NCBI GenBank assembly: GCA_947632575.1
Contig: CANRPV010000011.1
Span: forward strand, 1 to 18,344
Length of the DNA stretch: 18,344 nt
Origin: an uncultured Eggerthellaceae bacterium
GTDB lineage: Bacteria > Actinomycetota > Coriobacteriia > Coriobacteriales > Eggerthellaceae
Direction of reading: 5' to 3'
Within the stretch, counting starts at the first letter, position 1; each line of letters begins with the position of its first letter. The position numbers and the translations under genes are program-made. Below are positions 6,383 to 13,554 of the stretch, piece after piece. The notes beneath the pieces are model-generated. The model was not told the origin of the DNA and did not search any database. It was given only the letters and a program-made list of their open reading frames with translations.

Positions 6383-7087
6383 TTGTTTTCGCCGGTACGT
6401 ATCGCACCCTCACTGCTTTCGGCAGATTTTATGCATTTTGACCAGGGCGTTGAGACCATTATCCAAGGAGGAGCCGATTGGCTGCACCTCGATGTGATGG
6501 ACGGCCACTTTGTTCCCAATTTGACTATGGGCGTTCCGGTCCTTAAGGCTCTTCGCACCTTTACGGATCACTTCATCGACGTTCATCTTATGATCTCCAA
6601 CCCTCTCGTCCAATTGCCTTGGTTTATTGAGGCGGGCGCTGATCTACTCTGCGTTCACGTGGAGGCTCTTAACGAGGCTCAAGTGAATGAGGCGGTTGAT
6701 CTCATAACCGCGGCGGGGCGTATGGCCGCCGTTGCCATTAGACCCTCTACGGCTATTGAGTCTGTGTATCCTGTGCTCGATAGGCTCGATATGGTATTGG
6801 TGATGAGCGTAGAGCCAGGTTTTTCCGGCCAGATCTATAAAGAAGGTACCGATCAGCGCGTGGCTCAATTGGTGGCCGAGGCCAGAAGTCGGGGGTTGAG
6901 TCCGCTCATCCAAGTTGATGGCGGAATCAACGAACATACCGCCGCTCTTGTCGCGGCTGCGGGGGCTGATGTACTGGTAGCAGGCAACGCCGTCTTTAAG
7001 GCGCAGGATCCCGCGTTTGCCATTGCCGCCATAAGGACGAGCGCCGAACAGGCTCGTTGCCAGGCTCTCAACACTGAGGGTCGCTGA
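6383..7087 (+). CDS. rpe: Ribulose-phosphate 3-epimerase
   Basis: A TIM-barrel metalloenzyme that interconverts ribulose-5-phosphate and xylulose-5-phosphate in the pentose phosphate pathway. It has 234 residues, with a short C-terminal extension beyond the usual length of about 220. Family blocks are RIAPSLLSADF (from 6), LHLDVMDGHFVPNLTMG with H35, D37 and D40, DVHLMI with H68, VMSVEPGFSGQ, IQVDGGI with the second catalytic Asp, and AGNAVF for phosphate binding. The TTG start is set by AAAGGA upstream. The gene ends 2 bp before the cysteine desulfurase start, so the two are probably in one operon. Confidence 0.96.
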   Translation: MFSPVRIAPSLLSADFMHFDQGVETIIQGGADWLHLDVMDGHFVPNLTMGVPVLKALRTFTDHFIDVHLMISNPLVQLPWFIEAGADLLCVHVEALNEAQVNEAVDLITAAGRMAAVAIRPSTAIESVYPVLDRLDMVLVMSVEPGFSGQIYKEGTDQRVAQLVAEARSRGLSPLIQVDGGINEHTAALVAAAGADVLVAGNAVFKAQDPAFAIAAIRTSAEQARCQALNTEGR

Positions 7088-7089
7088 GT

Positions 7090-8301
7090 ATGACCAGGTC
7101 CCCTTTGCGTCTTTCGGACTATTGCTATTTGGACTATGCGGCGACGGCGCCTTTGCGCCCTGAGGCCGCGGCAGCGCTGAAACCCTATCTTGAGGAAGAC
7201 TCTCCCTGGGATCTACAGGCAAATCCCAATGCTCTTTATACTCCGGGGCGTAAGGCTTTCGAGGCTCTCGAGAATCATCGGCGCCAAATAGCTCGGGACT
7301 TAGGGGCGCGGAGGCCTGATGAGATCATCTTTACCTCTGGAGCAACCGAGGCGGACAATCTCGCGTTGCGAGGTTTAGCGTATGGCGCTTTGAAAAAGCG
7401 CCGGTCGGAGGGACGCGCTCCCGAAAACCCAAGGGTCATTGTGTCAGCCATCGAACACGATGCGGTGCTCAAGCCTGCTCAAGCCCTTGCCGCTGAAGGG
7501 TTCGATGTGGTTTATCTGCGACCTAATCGAGACGGATTCATCGAAGAGAGGCATTTGGCTCAAGCGCTCAATGATCAGACGTTGTTGGTATCCATCCAGA
7601 TGGCTAACTCGGAATTTGGCAGCATTCAGTCTGTCATTCAGCTTGCTGAGGCGAGCCATGAGTTTGGAGCGGTCTTTCATAGTGATGCGGTACAGGCGCT
7701 CGGAAAGACTCCGCTTAATCTGAAAGAGCTTACGGTGGATGCCGCGTCCTTTTCCTCTCACAAAATCGGTGGTCCAAAGGGAATCGGTTGTCTGTACCTG
7801 AAGGCTCAAACGAATTTCGAGCCTCAGATCCTCGGCGGAGGGCAGGAGAGCAGGCGTCGTTCCGGCACGCAGAATGTGGCTTTGGCCGCGGGCTTTTCGT
7901 CGGCTTGCTTTGCGGCAACCCAGACCGTCGAGGATGAAGCGTTTCGTCTTGCGAAGCTGAGAGACAAACTTTACGCGAAGCTTTGCGCCATGGACGGCAT
8001 AGAGGCCACCGTCGAGGTGGAGCCTTCGAGTTTGGACTATCTTCCCAATATCGTCCACGTGCTGGTGTCAGGCTATGAAAGTGAGACGCTGGTGCTGCGC
8101 TACGATTCCTTGGGCTTTGCGGTATCAGGTGGTTCTGCCTGCGCTTCAGCATCTCTCGAACCGAGCCATGGACTTTTAGCCCTCGGCATAAGCGGAGACA
8201 AAGCCCGAGGTGCTTTGCGAGTTTCTCTGGGCTTTAGCAGCACCGAGAAAGACGTGGACGATTTTCTCGAAGCGACGCACAAGGTTTTGAACTGGTCTTA
8301 A
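7090..8301 (+). CDS. Cysteine desulfurase, NifS/IscS class
   Basis: A PLP enzyme that takes sulfur from cysteine as an enzyme-bound persulfide for Fe-S clusters or tRNA thiolation. It has 403 residues. The N-terminal YLDYAATAPLRPE, FTSGATEADNLAL, SAIEHDAVL with H123, and HSDAVQALG with D199 are present. The PLP lysine is K225 in SSHKIGGPKGIG. The active-site cysteine is C351 in SGGSACASASLEPSH, on a long loop as in the IscS/NifS (group I) class. The common MANNE segment reads MANSE here. No IscU, NifU or thiolase gene is next to it, so its sulfur acceptor cannot be told from context. It follows rpe by 2 bp. Confidence 0.94.
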   Translation: MTRSPLRLSDYCYLDYAATAPLRPEAAAALKPYLEEDSPWDLQANPNALYTPGRKAFEALENHRRQIARDLGARRPDEIIFTSGATEADNLALRGLAYGALKKRRSEGRAPENPRVIVSAIEHDAVLKPAQALAAEGFDVVYLRPNRDGFIEERHLAQALNDQTLLVSIQMANSEFGSIQSVIQLAEASHEFGAVFHSDAVQALGKTPLNLKELTVDAASFSSHKIGGPKGIGCLYLKAQTNFEPQILGGGQESRRRSGTQNVALAAGFSSACFAATQTVEDEAFRLAKLRDKLYAKLCAMDGIEATVEVEPSSLDYLPNIVHVLVSGYESETLVLRYDSLGFAVSGGSACASASLEPSHGLLALGISGDKARGALRVSLGFSSTEKDVDDFLEATHKVLNWS

Positions 8302-8337
8302 ACAGGAGTTCTCAACATCGATTCTAAGGACGGATGC

Positions 8338-9150
8338 ATGGAACTTATCAACACGCATTGCCATAGCGTCTACAGCGGCCATGGAGATGGGGAAATCGCC
8401 GATTATGTGGCGGTTGCCCGGGAAAAGGGGCTTTCAACGCTGGCTTTCACCGAGCATTATCCACTCAGCGACGCCTTTGACCCAACCCATCATGTCTCCA
8501 TTGCCCCGCAACGACTTCAGAACTATTTGGACGACATTGCAGACGCTAAAGCTGCCAATCCTGGTCTTGAAATTCTTTATGGCTGCGAACTGGATTATCT
8601 GGGCGATGATGAGGATCGCGATTTGAAACTGGAAGATTTCGAGGTGTTCGATATCGTGTTAGGCTCGGTTCATATCATTGATCGCTGGGCTTTCGATAAT
8701 CCTCACAATCGCGATCGTTGGGATATTGCCGAAGAGCCGGATCGTATCTGGCGTCGTTATTTCGATCTGTGGTGTCAGGCGGTGGCCGATACGACTAAAC
8801 CCTATACCGTGATGGCCCATCCGGATCTCCCAAAGAAATTTGGCGTTTATCCGAATGCTGATCTACAGCAGTTTTACAACCAGGCAACCGAGGCCATCGT
8901 CGGCACCGATCGCATGGTAGAAGTAAACACGTCTGGTGGCTACTATGCCTGCCATGAGATGTTTCCGGCGCCAGCGTTTCTGCAAAGCCTCTGCAAAGCG
9001 GGAATTCCCTGTACCGTAGGAGCGGATTCCCATACTCCCGCCAATGTGGCGCGAGATATCGAGGCGGCTTACAAGTATATGTACGATGCCGGGTATCGCC
9101 AGGTGACTGTGCCTACGGCTCATGGCGACAGGCGAACCATCGATCTTTAG
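8338..9150 (+). CDS. PHP-domain phosphoesterase, histidinol-phosphatase (HisK) type
   Basis: A 270-residue PHP-domain protein. Metal-binding motifs are visible in order: NTHCHS with H7 and H9, FTEHYPLS with E39 and H40, GCELDYLG, LGSVHIID, MAHPDLPK, and GADSHTPANV near the C-terminus. This pattern and length match the histidinol-phosphate phosphatases that complete histidine synthesis. No his gene is nearby, so another phosphoester may be the substrate. AAGGA about 7-12 nt upstream supports ATG 8338. It lies 36 bp after the cysteine desulfurase and may belong to the same transcript. Confidence 0.88.
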   Translation: MELINTHCHSVYSGHGDGEIADYVAVAREKGLSTLAFTEHYPLSDAFDPTHHVSIAPQRLQNYLDDIADAKAANPGLEILYGCELDYLGDDEDRDLKLEDFEVFDIVLGSVHIIDRWAFDNPHNRDRWDIAEEPDRIWRRYFDLWCQAVADTTKPYTVMAHPDLPKKFGVYPNADLQQFYNQATEAIVGTDRMVEVNTSGGYYACHEMFPAPAFLQSLCKAGIPCTVGADSHTPANVARDIEAAYKYMYDAGYRQVTVPTAHGDRRTIDL

Positions 9151-9220
9151 TTTTAGGGCAAGAGATTTCGAGTAAAAGTTTTAAGTTGAAGACACAAGGG
9201 CAAGAGAAGAGGTATTGATC

Positions 9221-10132
9221 ATGGCGTTTGATTCCGACCCTTCAGTCCCAAGAGCCGCGTCAGAGGCGCTCAGCCGTCTATCCACCGGTCCGCTTTCCCA
9301 AGCTCCGCGGACCTTTACTCTCGGTCTCATCGAAGAAATACTGCTTCGTGACTATCCACTTTGCGATGCCGAGGAATGGGATCGCATGGGGCTTTTGGTG
9401 GGCGATCCCGAAGAGGAACTCAGTCGGGTGGCGGTGGCGCTTGATCCCACCGTGCCCGCTATCGAGGCCGCCGCGGCTGCCGGCGCCAATCTGCTGCTTA
9501 CCCATCATCCGGCTTTCTTGGAGCCACCTGCTCACTTTGGACCGGCGAGGTCGCCTCTGGTCAACTCGGGCGCTGTGGTTTATAAGGCCATCGCTTCCGG
9601 GGTTGGTCTCATGAATGTCCATACCGCATTGGACTGCTCACACGCCGCGGCGAAAGTTTTACCCGGACTTCTCGGCTTGGTCTTCACCGGTCAGCTGGCT
9701 TGCCCGCTGCCTCATGACAAAACTAAAGGCTATGGGCAGCTTTGTCAGCTTTCAGAAGACGATCATGGTCTCTCTTTGGAGCAGCTTGCCGCTCGTTGCC
9801 TTTCGATCTTTGGAAGACCACCTCGTGTTTGGGGAGATCCGGGGCGTCCCATCAACCGCGTTATCACGATGACTGGTTCAGCCAATGGCACAATCGCCAC
9901 ATGTCTTGGTCTTGGAGCCGATTGCGTCGTGTGCGGTGAGTTGAGCTATCACAAAGCTCTGGATGCTTCTCTCGCTGGCCTGAGCGTTATCGAACTTGGT
10001 CATGATGCGAGTGAGCTGCCGCTTGTCGCGGTCCTGGTCCAGAGCCTGCTGAGGGCGGCGGTGCCACCGGAGATGATGCTTGCAGTCGACGAAAGCAGAC
10101 GCTGGACTACACCGGAAGCGGTGCGGCTGTGA
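9221..10132 (+). CDS. Nif3-like dinuclear metal-centre protein (DUF34 family)
   Basis: A 303-residue member of the Nif3/YbgI/YqfO family, toroidal hexamers with a two-metal site. The biochemical role is not settled, and the label GTP cyclohydrolase I type 2 is doubtful. Metal ligand motifs are LLTHHPAFL (H95, H96), NVHTALDCS (H134, D138) and ELGHDASELP (His and Glu). The protein lacks the extra PII-like insert found in some longer members. About 30 residues before TLGLIEEIL form a low-complexity leader rich in Ser, Ala and Pro that other members generally lack. AGAAGAGG at 9205-9212 supports ATG 9221 over the TTG at 9215. In actinobacteria this gene is often followed by a C4 zinc-ribbon protein, as here. 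Confidence 0.9.
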   Translation: MAFDSDPSVPRAASEALSRLSTGPLSQAPRTFTLGLIEEILLRDYPLCDAEEWDRMGLLVGDPEEELSRVAVALDPTVPAIEAAAAAGANLLLTHHPAFLEPPAHFGPARSPLVNSGAVVYKAIASGVGLMNVHTALDCSHAAAKVLPGLLGLVFTGQLACPLPHDKTKGYGQLCQLSEDDHGLSLEQLAARCLSIFGRPPRVWGDPGRPINRVITMTGSANGTIATCLGLGADCVVCGELSYHKALDASLAGLSVIELGHDASELPLVAVLVQSLLRAAVPPEMMLAVDESRRWTTPEAVRL

Positions 10133-10160
10133 GCCGGCGAGTAACGTCTTTGTAAACCCT

Positions 10161-10190
10161 TTGGTCGAACCAGGTCAATCCTGCTATGCT
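10161..10190 (+). promoter_or_regulatory. Candidate promoter for the zinc-ribbon gene
   Basis: TTGGTC (10161-10166) and TATGCT (10185-10190) are spaced by 18 bp, and TGC directly before the -10 makes it an extended -10. It lies about 30 nt before the start codon region. Confidence 0.4.
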
Positions 10191-10222
10191 GTCTTACGGT
10201 TTTAAAGAGAAGGGAAGAGTCC

Positions 10223-10954
10223 ATGGAAGCTTCTGCTCATGAATTAAGCGCTCTTGAAGAACTCCAAAAGGTGGATCTCGAAATCCTTCACCTCAATCAG
10301 CGTTTAGCCAACTTGCCCCAGCGTGACATCATCATGGTCGCACGCCAGAAAAAAGAGGCTCTAGAGGAAAAGCGCGAGAGCATTGCCGCTCTCAAACGGG
10401 AGACAAACAAGAAGCTCACGCGAATCAATGACGAAGACGCTTCACTGGTGAAAAAAGAACAAGGGGTTCAAGCGGCGATAGCCGCCACACGGGGCAACTA
10501 TCGACACATCGAGGCTCGTACCAAGGAGCTTGAGGGCATCGGTAAGCGGAGGGCTACGCTTTCAGGCGATCGTGACAAGATCAGTGCAGATCTGCAGCGC
10601 ATCAATGGGTTGGAGGTCCAAGTCGTACAAGCCATTGCTGCGATTTCAACGAAGGAACAGGAGGCGGTGGCCACCTTCCAAGAAGAGGGCGGTGCTCTTA
10701 AAGAGGAAATCGCCGCTCTCGAGTCTCAGCGGGAGACGTTAATTCCTCAGATCAGTGAGTCGATCATGAAGTCCTATGATCGGATTGCGGCCCGTACGGG
10801 TGGTGTGGCTGTCGCTCATCTCGAGGGTGATCGTTGCGGCGCATGCCGTCACACCATCGAGGGTGGGCATCTTATCGATCTGCGCGCTCAAAGGCCTTTG
10901 GGTATTTGCCCTTCGTGCAAGAGGTTACTCATCATCGATGGGTCGAATAGCTGA
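10223..10954 (+). CDS. C4-type zinc-ribbon coiled-coil protein (DUF164 family)
   Basis: A 243-residue protein. Residues about 8-180 are charged and alpha-helical with heptad character (many Glu, Lys, Leu), consistent with a long antiparallel coiled coil. The C-terminal domain has two Cys pairs, DRCGACRH and GICPSCKR, about 24 residues apart, forming a zinc ribbon. Families of this shape (DUF164, seen next to Nif3 in actinobacteria) are thought to act as adaptors or nucleic-acid binders; the precise role is not established. GGGAAGAG lies before the ATG. The gene ends at a strong terminator shared with rpmB. Confidence 0.88.
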   Translation: MEASAHELSALEELQKVDLEILHLNQRLANLPQRDIIMVARQKKEALEEKRESIAALKRETNKKLTRINDEDASLVKKEQGVQAAIAATRGNYRHIEARTKELEGIGKRRATLSGDRDKISADLQRINGLEVQVVQAIAAISTKEQEAVATFQEEGGALKEEIAALESQRETLIPQISESIMKSYDRIAARTGGVAVAHLEGDRCGACRHTIEGGHLIDLRAQRPLGICPSCKRLLIIDGSNS

Positions 10955-10977
10955 GCTGCGTCCATAAGTGAAGAGAC

Positions 10978-11011
10978 AAAAATAAACCCGCCTTGTGGCG
11001 GGCTTATTTTT
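10978..11011. terminator. Bidirectional rho-independent terminator
   Basis: AAAAATAAACCCGCC (10978-10992) pairs with GGCGGGCTTATTTTT (10997-11011) across a TTGT loop. The GC-rich core with A/T-rich flanks gives a U run on either strand. It separates the zinc-ribbon gene (+) from rpmB (-). Confidence 0.92.
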
Positions 11012-11032
11012 GCGGTTTATGTGGCGCAACGC

Positions 11033-11224
11033 CTAGGCGCGTTCCACCTTGCCAGACTTAATGCAGGTAGAGCAGACGTTAGCTCTGCGCACATGGCCTT
11101 CTGCGTCGCGAATCGTAACCTTCTGCACATTGGGGCGGAAGGAGCGGTTGGAGACACGGTGGGAGTGGCTGATGCTGCGCCCGGCTACCGGGTGCTTGCC
11201 GCAGACTTCACAAACCTTAGACAT
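11033..11224 (-). CDS. rpmB: 50S ribosomal protein L28 (bL28)
   Basis: A 63-residue ribosomal protein of the large subunit. CEVCGKHPVAGRSISHSHRV and SNRSFRPN are family signatures. It is the four-cysteine, zinc-binding form: C5/C8 and C51/C54. GGAG lies before the ATG on the minus strand. It is transcribed away from the asp23-fakA-recG cluster, an arrangement common in Gram-positive bacteria. The promoter at 11292-11321 gives it a short leader of roughly 60 nt. Confidence 0.96.
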   Translation of the reverse strand: MSKVCEVCGKHPVAGRSISHSHRVSNRSFRPNVQKVTIRDAEGHVRRANVCSTCIKSGKVERA

Positions 11225-11291
11225 GCGATCAACTCCATAAATAATCGTTTTTAGCCCTGATGGACTGCATAATCTTGATTAGAGCCAAAAT

Positions 11292-11321
11292 ACTATAGCA
11301 CAAGCCTTTGAAGCCTCTCAA
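11292..11321 (-). promoter_or_regulatory. Promoter of rpmB
   Basis: On the minus strand, TTGAGA (11316-11321) and TATAGT (11292-11297) are separated by 18 bp. The elements are close to the sigma-70 consensus and lie properly upstream of rpmB. Confidence 0.65.
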
Positions 11322-11367
11322 GAAATAATTATGGAATATCAGGTTTCAGTCTCAGCCATAAGGCACT

Positions 11368-11392
11368 TTGACTTGTTTCTGTGCGGTATACT
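11368..11392 (+). promoter_or_regulatory. Weak candidate promoter for the asp23-fakA-recG cluster
   Basis: TATACT (11387-11392) is a good -10. TTGACT (11368-11373) is a good -35, but the spacer is only 13 bp, so the two may not work together. The leader to ATG 11474 would be about 75 nt. The 229-bp gap between rpmB and the asp23-like gene holds no other gene. Confidence 0.3.
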
Positions 11393-11473
11393 CCATTACT
11401 TGACCGCTTGCGTTAAAGTGGTAGGAGTTTTTAAATTTGCCCTTTTGGACAATAGCCACGAGAGAGGAGTCTT

Positions 11474-11821
11474 ATGGATCCTGTCATTCCTGGCACGCTT
11501 CATGTGGCCAATGAGGTGTTGGCGGATATTGTCGGCAACGCGGCGATGGAATGCTATGGAGTCGTGGGTATGACGGCGCCCAATGCCGTTGATGGTATAG
11601 GGAAGATCCTCCCGGCTTCGCGTCTTCGTCGTGGCGTGGTGGTCGTCTCCACCAACGAGGGCATCAAGGTTGACCTGTATATCGTCGTGGAATATGGCAC
11701 CAACATCGCGACGGTTGCCCGGAATCTCGTGGATCAGGTCACCTTTGCTTTGAAAGAGTACGCTCGTGTGCCTATCGCGAGCGTCGATGTGCATGTTCAG
11801 GACGTGAAAATCCGTCACTAG
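11474..11821 (+). CDS. Asp23/Gls24 (DUF322) family protein
   Basis: A 115-residue protein of the Asp23 family. GTLHVANEVLADIVGNAAMECYGVVGM, then VVSTNEGIKVDLYIVVEYG and VNI-type alternating hydrophobic strands match the family. Members are tied to the cell envelope or alkaline stress, and the YloU subgroup is regularly found directly upstream of the fatty-acid kinase gene, as here. The function is not known. AGAGGAG at 11463-11469 precedes the ATG. Confidence 0.9.
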   Translation: MDPVIPGTLHVANEVLADIVGNAAMECYGVVGMTAPNAVDGIGKILPASRLRRGVVVVSTNEGIKVDLYIVVEYGTNIATVARNLVDQVTFALKEYARVPIASVDVHVQDVKIRH

Positions 11822-11858
11822 AGAGTTGTGTGCGTTACCCAGAGGAGTACCAACCGCT

Positions 11859-13493
11859 ATGTCAAGCACTTACACAGCCAACGATGTCATTAACGCTATT
11901 GCCTCGGCAAGTGCATTGTTGAGTTCTCGCAAGGAAGAGATTAACCGTCTCAATGTGTTTCCCGTTCCCGATGGTGATACGGGAACCAATATGTCGCTTA
12001 CCATCGAAAGCGTCGTTTCGAATCTTGCGAAACTTCGCGCCGATGCTCCGGTAGCAGATATTCGTCGAGCCATCACGACGGGCGCTTTGATGGGCGCTCG
12101 AGGCAATTCTGGTGTTATCACCTCCCAGATTTTGCGTGGTCTGTGCGAAGGTATCGCCCAGGCTGATGGTTTTACGGTTCAGGCAGTGGCTCTGGCTTTT
12201 GACAAGGCGGAGGAAGTGGCGTTCCAGGCGGTCCGTAAACCGGTTGAGGGCACCATTTTGACGGTACTTCGGGATAGCGCCGAAGAGGCTCAGCGGGTGG
12301 CCGAGGAAGAACTGCCCCTTGATGATGCACTAGAGGCTATCGTCGAGGCTGCGTACAGTTCAGTGCAGCGCACTCCCGATCTTTTACCCGTGCTGAAGGA
12401 AAACGGCGTCGTCGACGCGGGCGGTTATGGACTTGCCATCCTGTTTGATTCTTTCGTGTCTTCGCTTCTGGGCAAGGAAGGCACGGCGGGCGCTGCCTTT
12501 GACGCCCTGCGAGTGGGGCAAGAACCCAAGGTTGAGATCGAGCATATTCAGGACTGGGAAGACTCCGAGTATCGTTACTGCAATGAATTTCTGGTAGATT
12601 CGGATACGCTGGACCGTGAGGCGGCTTTGGAGTTTCTCTCCACGATGGGTGATTGCGAACTTTGCGTCGGTGATCATCCACGCTTTAAGGTACATGTCCA
12701 CTCCAATCATCCCGATCAAGTATTGGCCTACTTCCTTCAATTCGGCCAACTCTCCGAGGTCTACATTCACAACATGGAGCTGCAGTCTGCGGAGCGAAAC
12801 GAAAAGCTCGCGGCGGAGCAGGCAGAAAACCCCAAGCCTTTGGGATTTGTGGCGGTAGCCAACGGAGCGGGCAATGTTGAGATCTTAAAGAGTCTGGGTG
12901 TTGATGTGGTCGTGTCGGGGGGACAGACCATGAACCCGTCCACCAAGGATATCTTGGATGCGGTTGAGCGGGTTCACGCTGAGAAAGTCATCATCCTCCC
13001 CAATAACAAAAACATCATCATGGCTGCTCAAAGCGCCGCCGAACTAGCTGATCGGCCTTGTGGCGTCGTGCCCACGCGCAGCATTCCTCAGGCGTTTGCC
13101 GCCATGTTCGTCATCGATTCTGACGCCTCCTTGGAAGAGAACATCGAGGAGATGACTGCGGCGTTGGACGACGTGCAAACCGGCGAAGTGACCACTGCCA
13201 TCAAGGATTCCAAGGATGCCCATGACAACCCCGTGAAGGAGGGCGATGTCATCGGTATCGCCGACGGATCCATTGAGGCGGTCGCCGACAGCGTCGACAA
13301 GGTCGTGATGCAGCTTCTCGGTTGGATGAAAGCCGAGGATGCCGATACCTTGACCTTGCTGGCCGGGAAGGATTATCCCGATTCCTCCTTTGATGCCTTG
13401 GTCAAAGAGATCGAAGCCAACTACGGGGATTTAGAGATTGATCGGCACCGGGGTGGCCAGCCGCTTTATCCCATGATTCTTTCGTTGGAATAG
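11859..13493 (+). CDS. fakA: DAK2-domain fatty-acid kinase subunit (FakA/YloV)
   Basis: FakA phosphorylates fatty acids held by a DegV-type FakB partner, feeding acyl-phosphate to phospholipid synthesis (PlsX/PlsY). The protein has 544 residues. The kinase domain has NVFPVPDGDTGTNMSLT (from 32), with aspartates that bind ATP-Mg, then GARGNSGVITSQILRGL and ENGVVDAGGYGL. The C-terminal half has the DegV-like / Fak-specific segment, including GFVAVANGAGN, VSGGQTMNPSTKDIL and ILPNNKNIIMAA. ATG 11859 is chosen with AGAGGAG at 11841-11847 (11-nt spacing, slightly long); an in-frame TTG at 11826 is less likely. No fakB is in the window. PlsY is encoded at 3224-3904. Confidence 0.93.
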   Translation: MSSTYTANDVINAIASASALLSSRKEEINRLNVFPVPDGDTGTNMSLTIESVVSNLAKLRADAPVADIRRAITTGALMGARGNSGVITSQILRGLCEGIAQADGFTVQAVALAFDKAEEVAFQAVRKPVEGTILTVLRDSAEEAQRVAEEELPLDDALEAIVEAAYSSVQRTPDLLPVLKENGVVDAGGYGLAILFDSFVSSLLGKEGTAGAAFDALRVGQEPKVEIEHIQDWEDSEYRYCNEFLVDSDTLDREAALEFLSTMGDCELCVGDHPRFKVHVHSNHPDQVLAYFLQFGQLSEVYIHNMELQSAERNEKLAAEQAENPKPLGFVAVANGAGNVEILKSLGVDVVVSGGQTMNPSTKDILDAVERVHAEKVIILPNNKNIIMAAQSAAELADRPCGVVPTRSIPQAFAAMFVIDSDASLEENIEEMTAALDDVQTGEVTTAIKDSKDAHDNPVKEGDVIGIADGSIEAVADSVDKVVMQLLGWMKAEDADTLTLLAGKDYPDSSFDALVKEIEANYGDLEIDRHRGGQPLYPMILSLE

Positions 13494-13554
13494 ATGGCGT
13501 CTTCTTTTAAGCCGGCTCTAGCGCCGGGTCAATCGGTGGAAATGTAAGCCAGCC

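Noticed and set aside
10955..11032. RNase P RNA, which sits near Nif3/zinc-ribbon genes in some actinobacteria
   Set aside because: The gap is only 78 bp and is filled by the terminator; there is no room for the RNA.
11245..11473. Ribosomal-protein leader or riboswitch between rpmB and the asp23-like gene
   Set aside because: No conserved hairpin set or known riboswitch core could be seen; only the promoter elements reported are supported.
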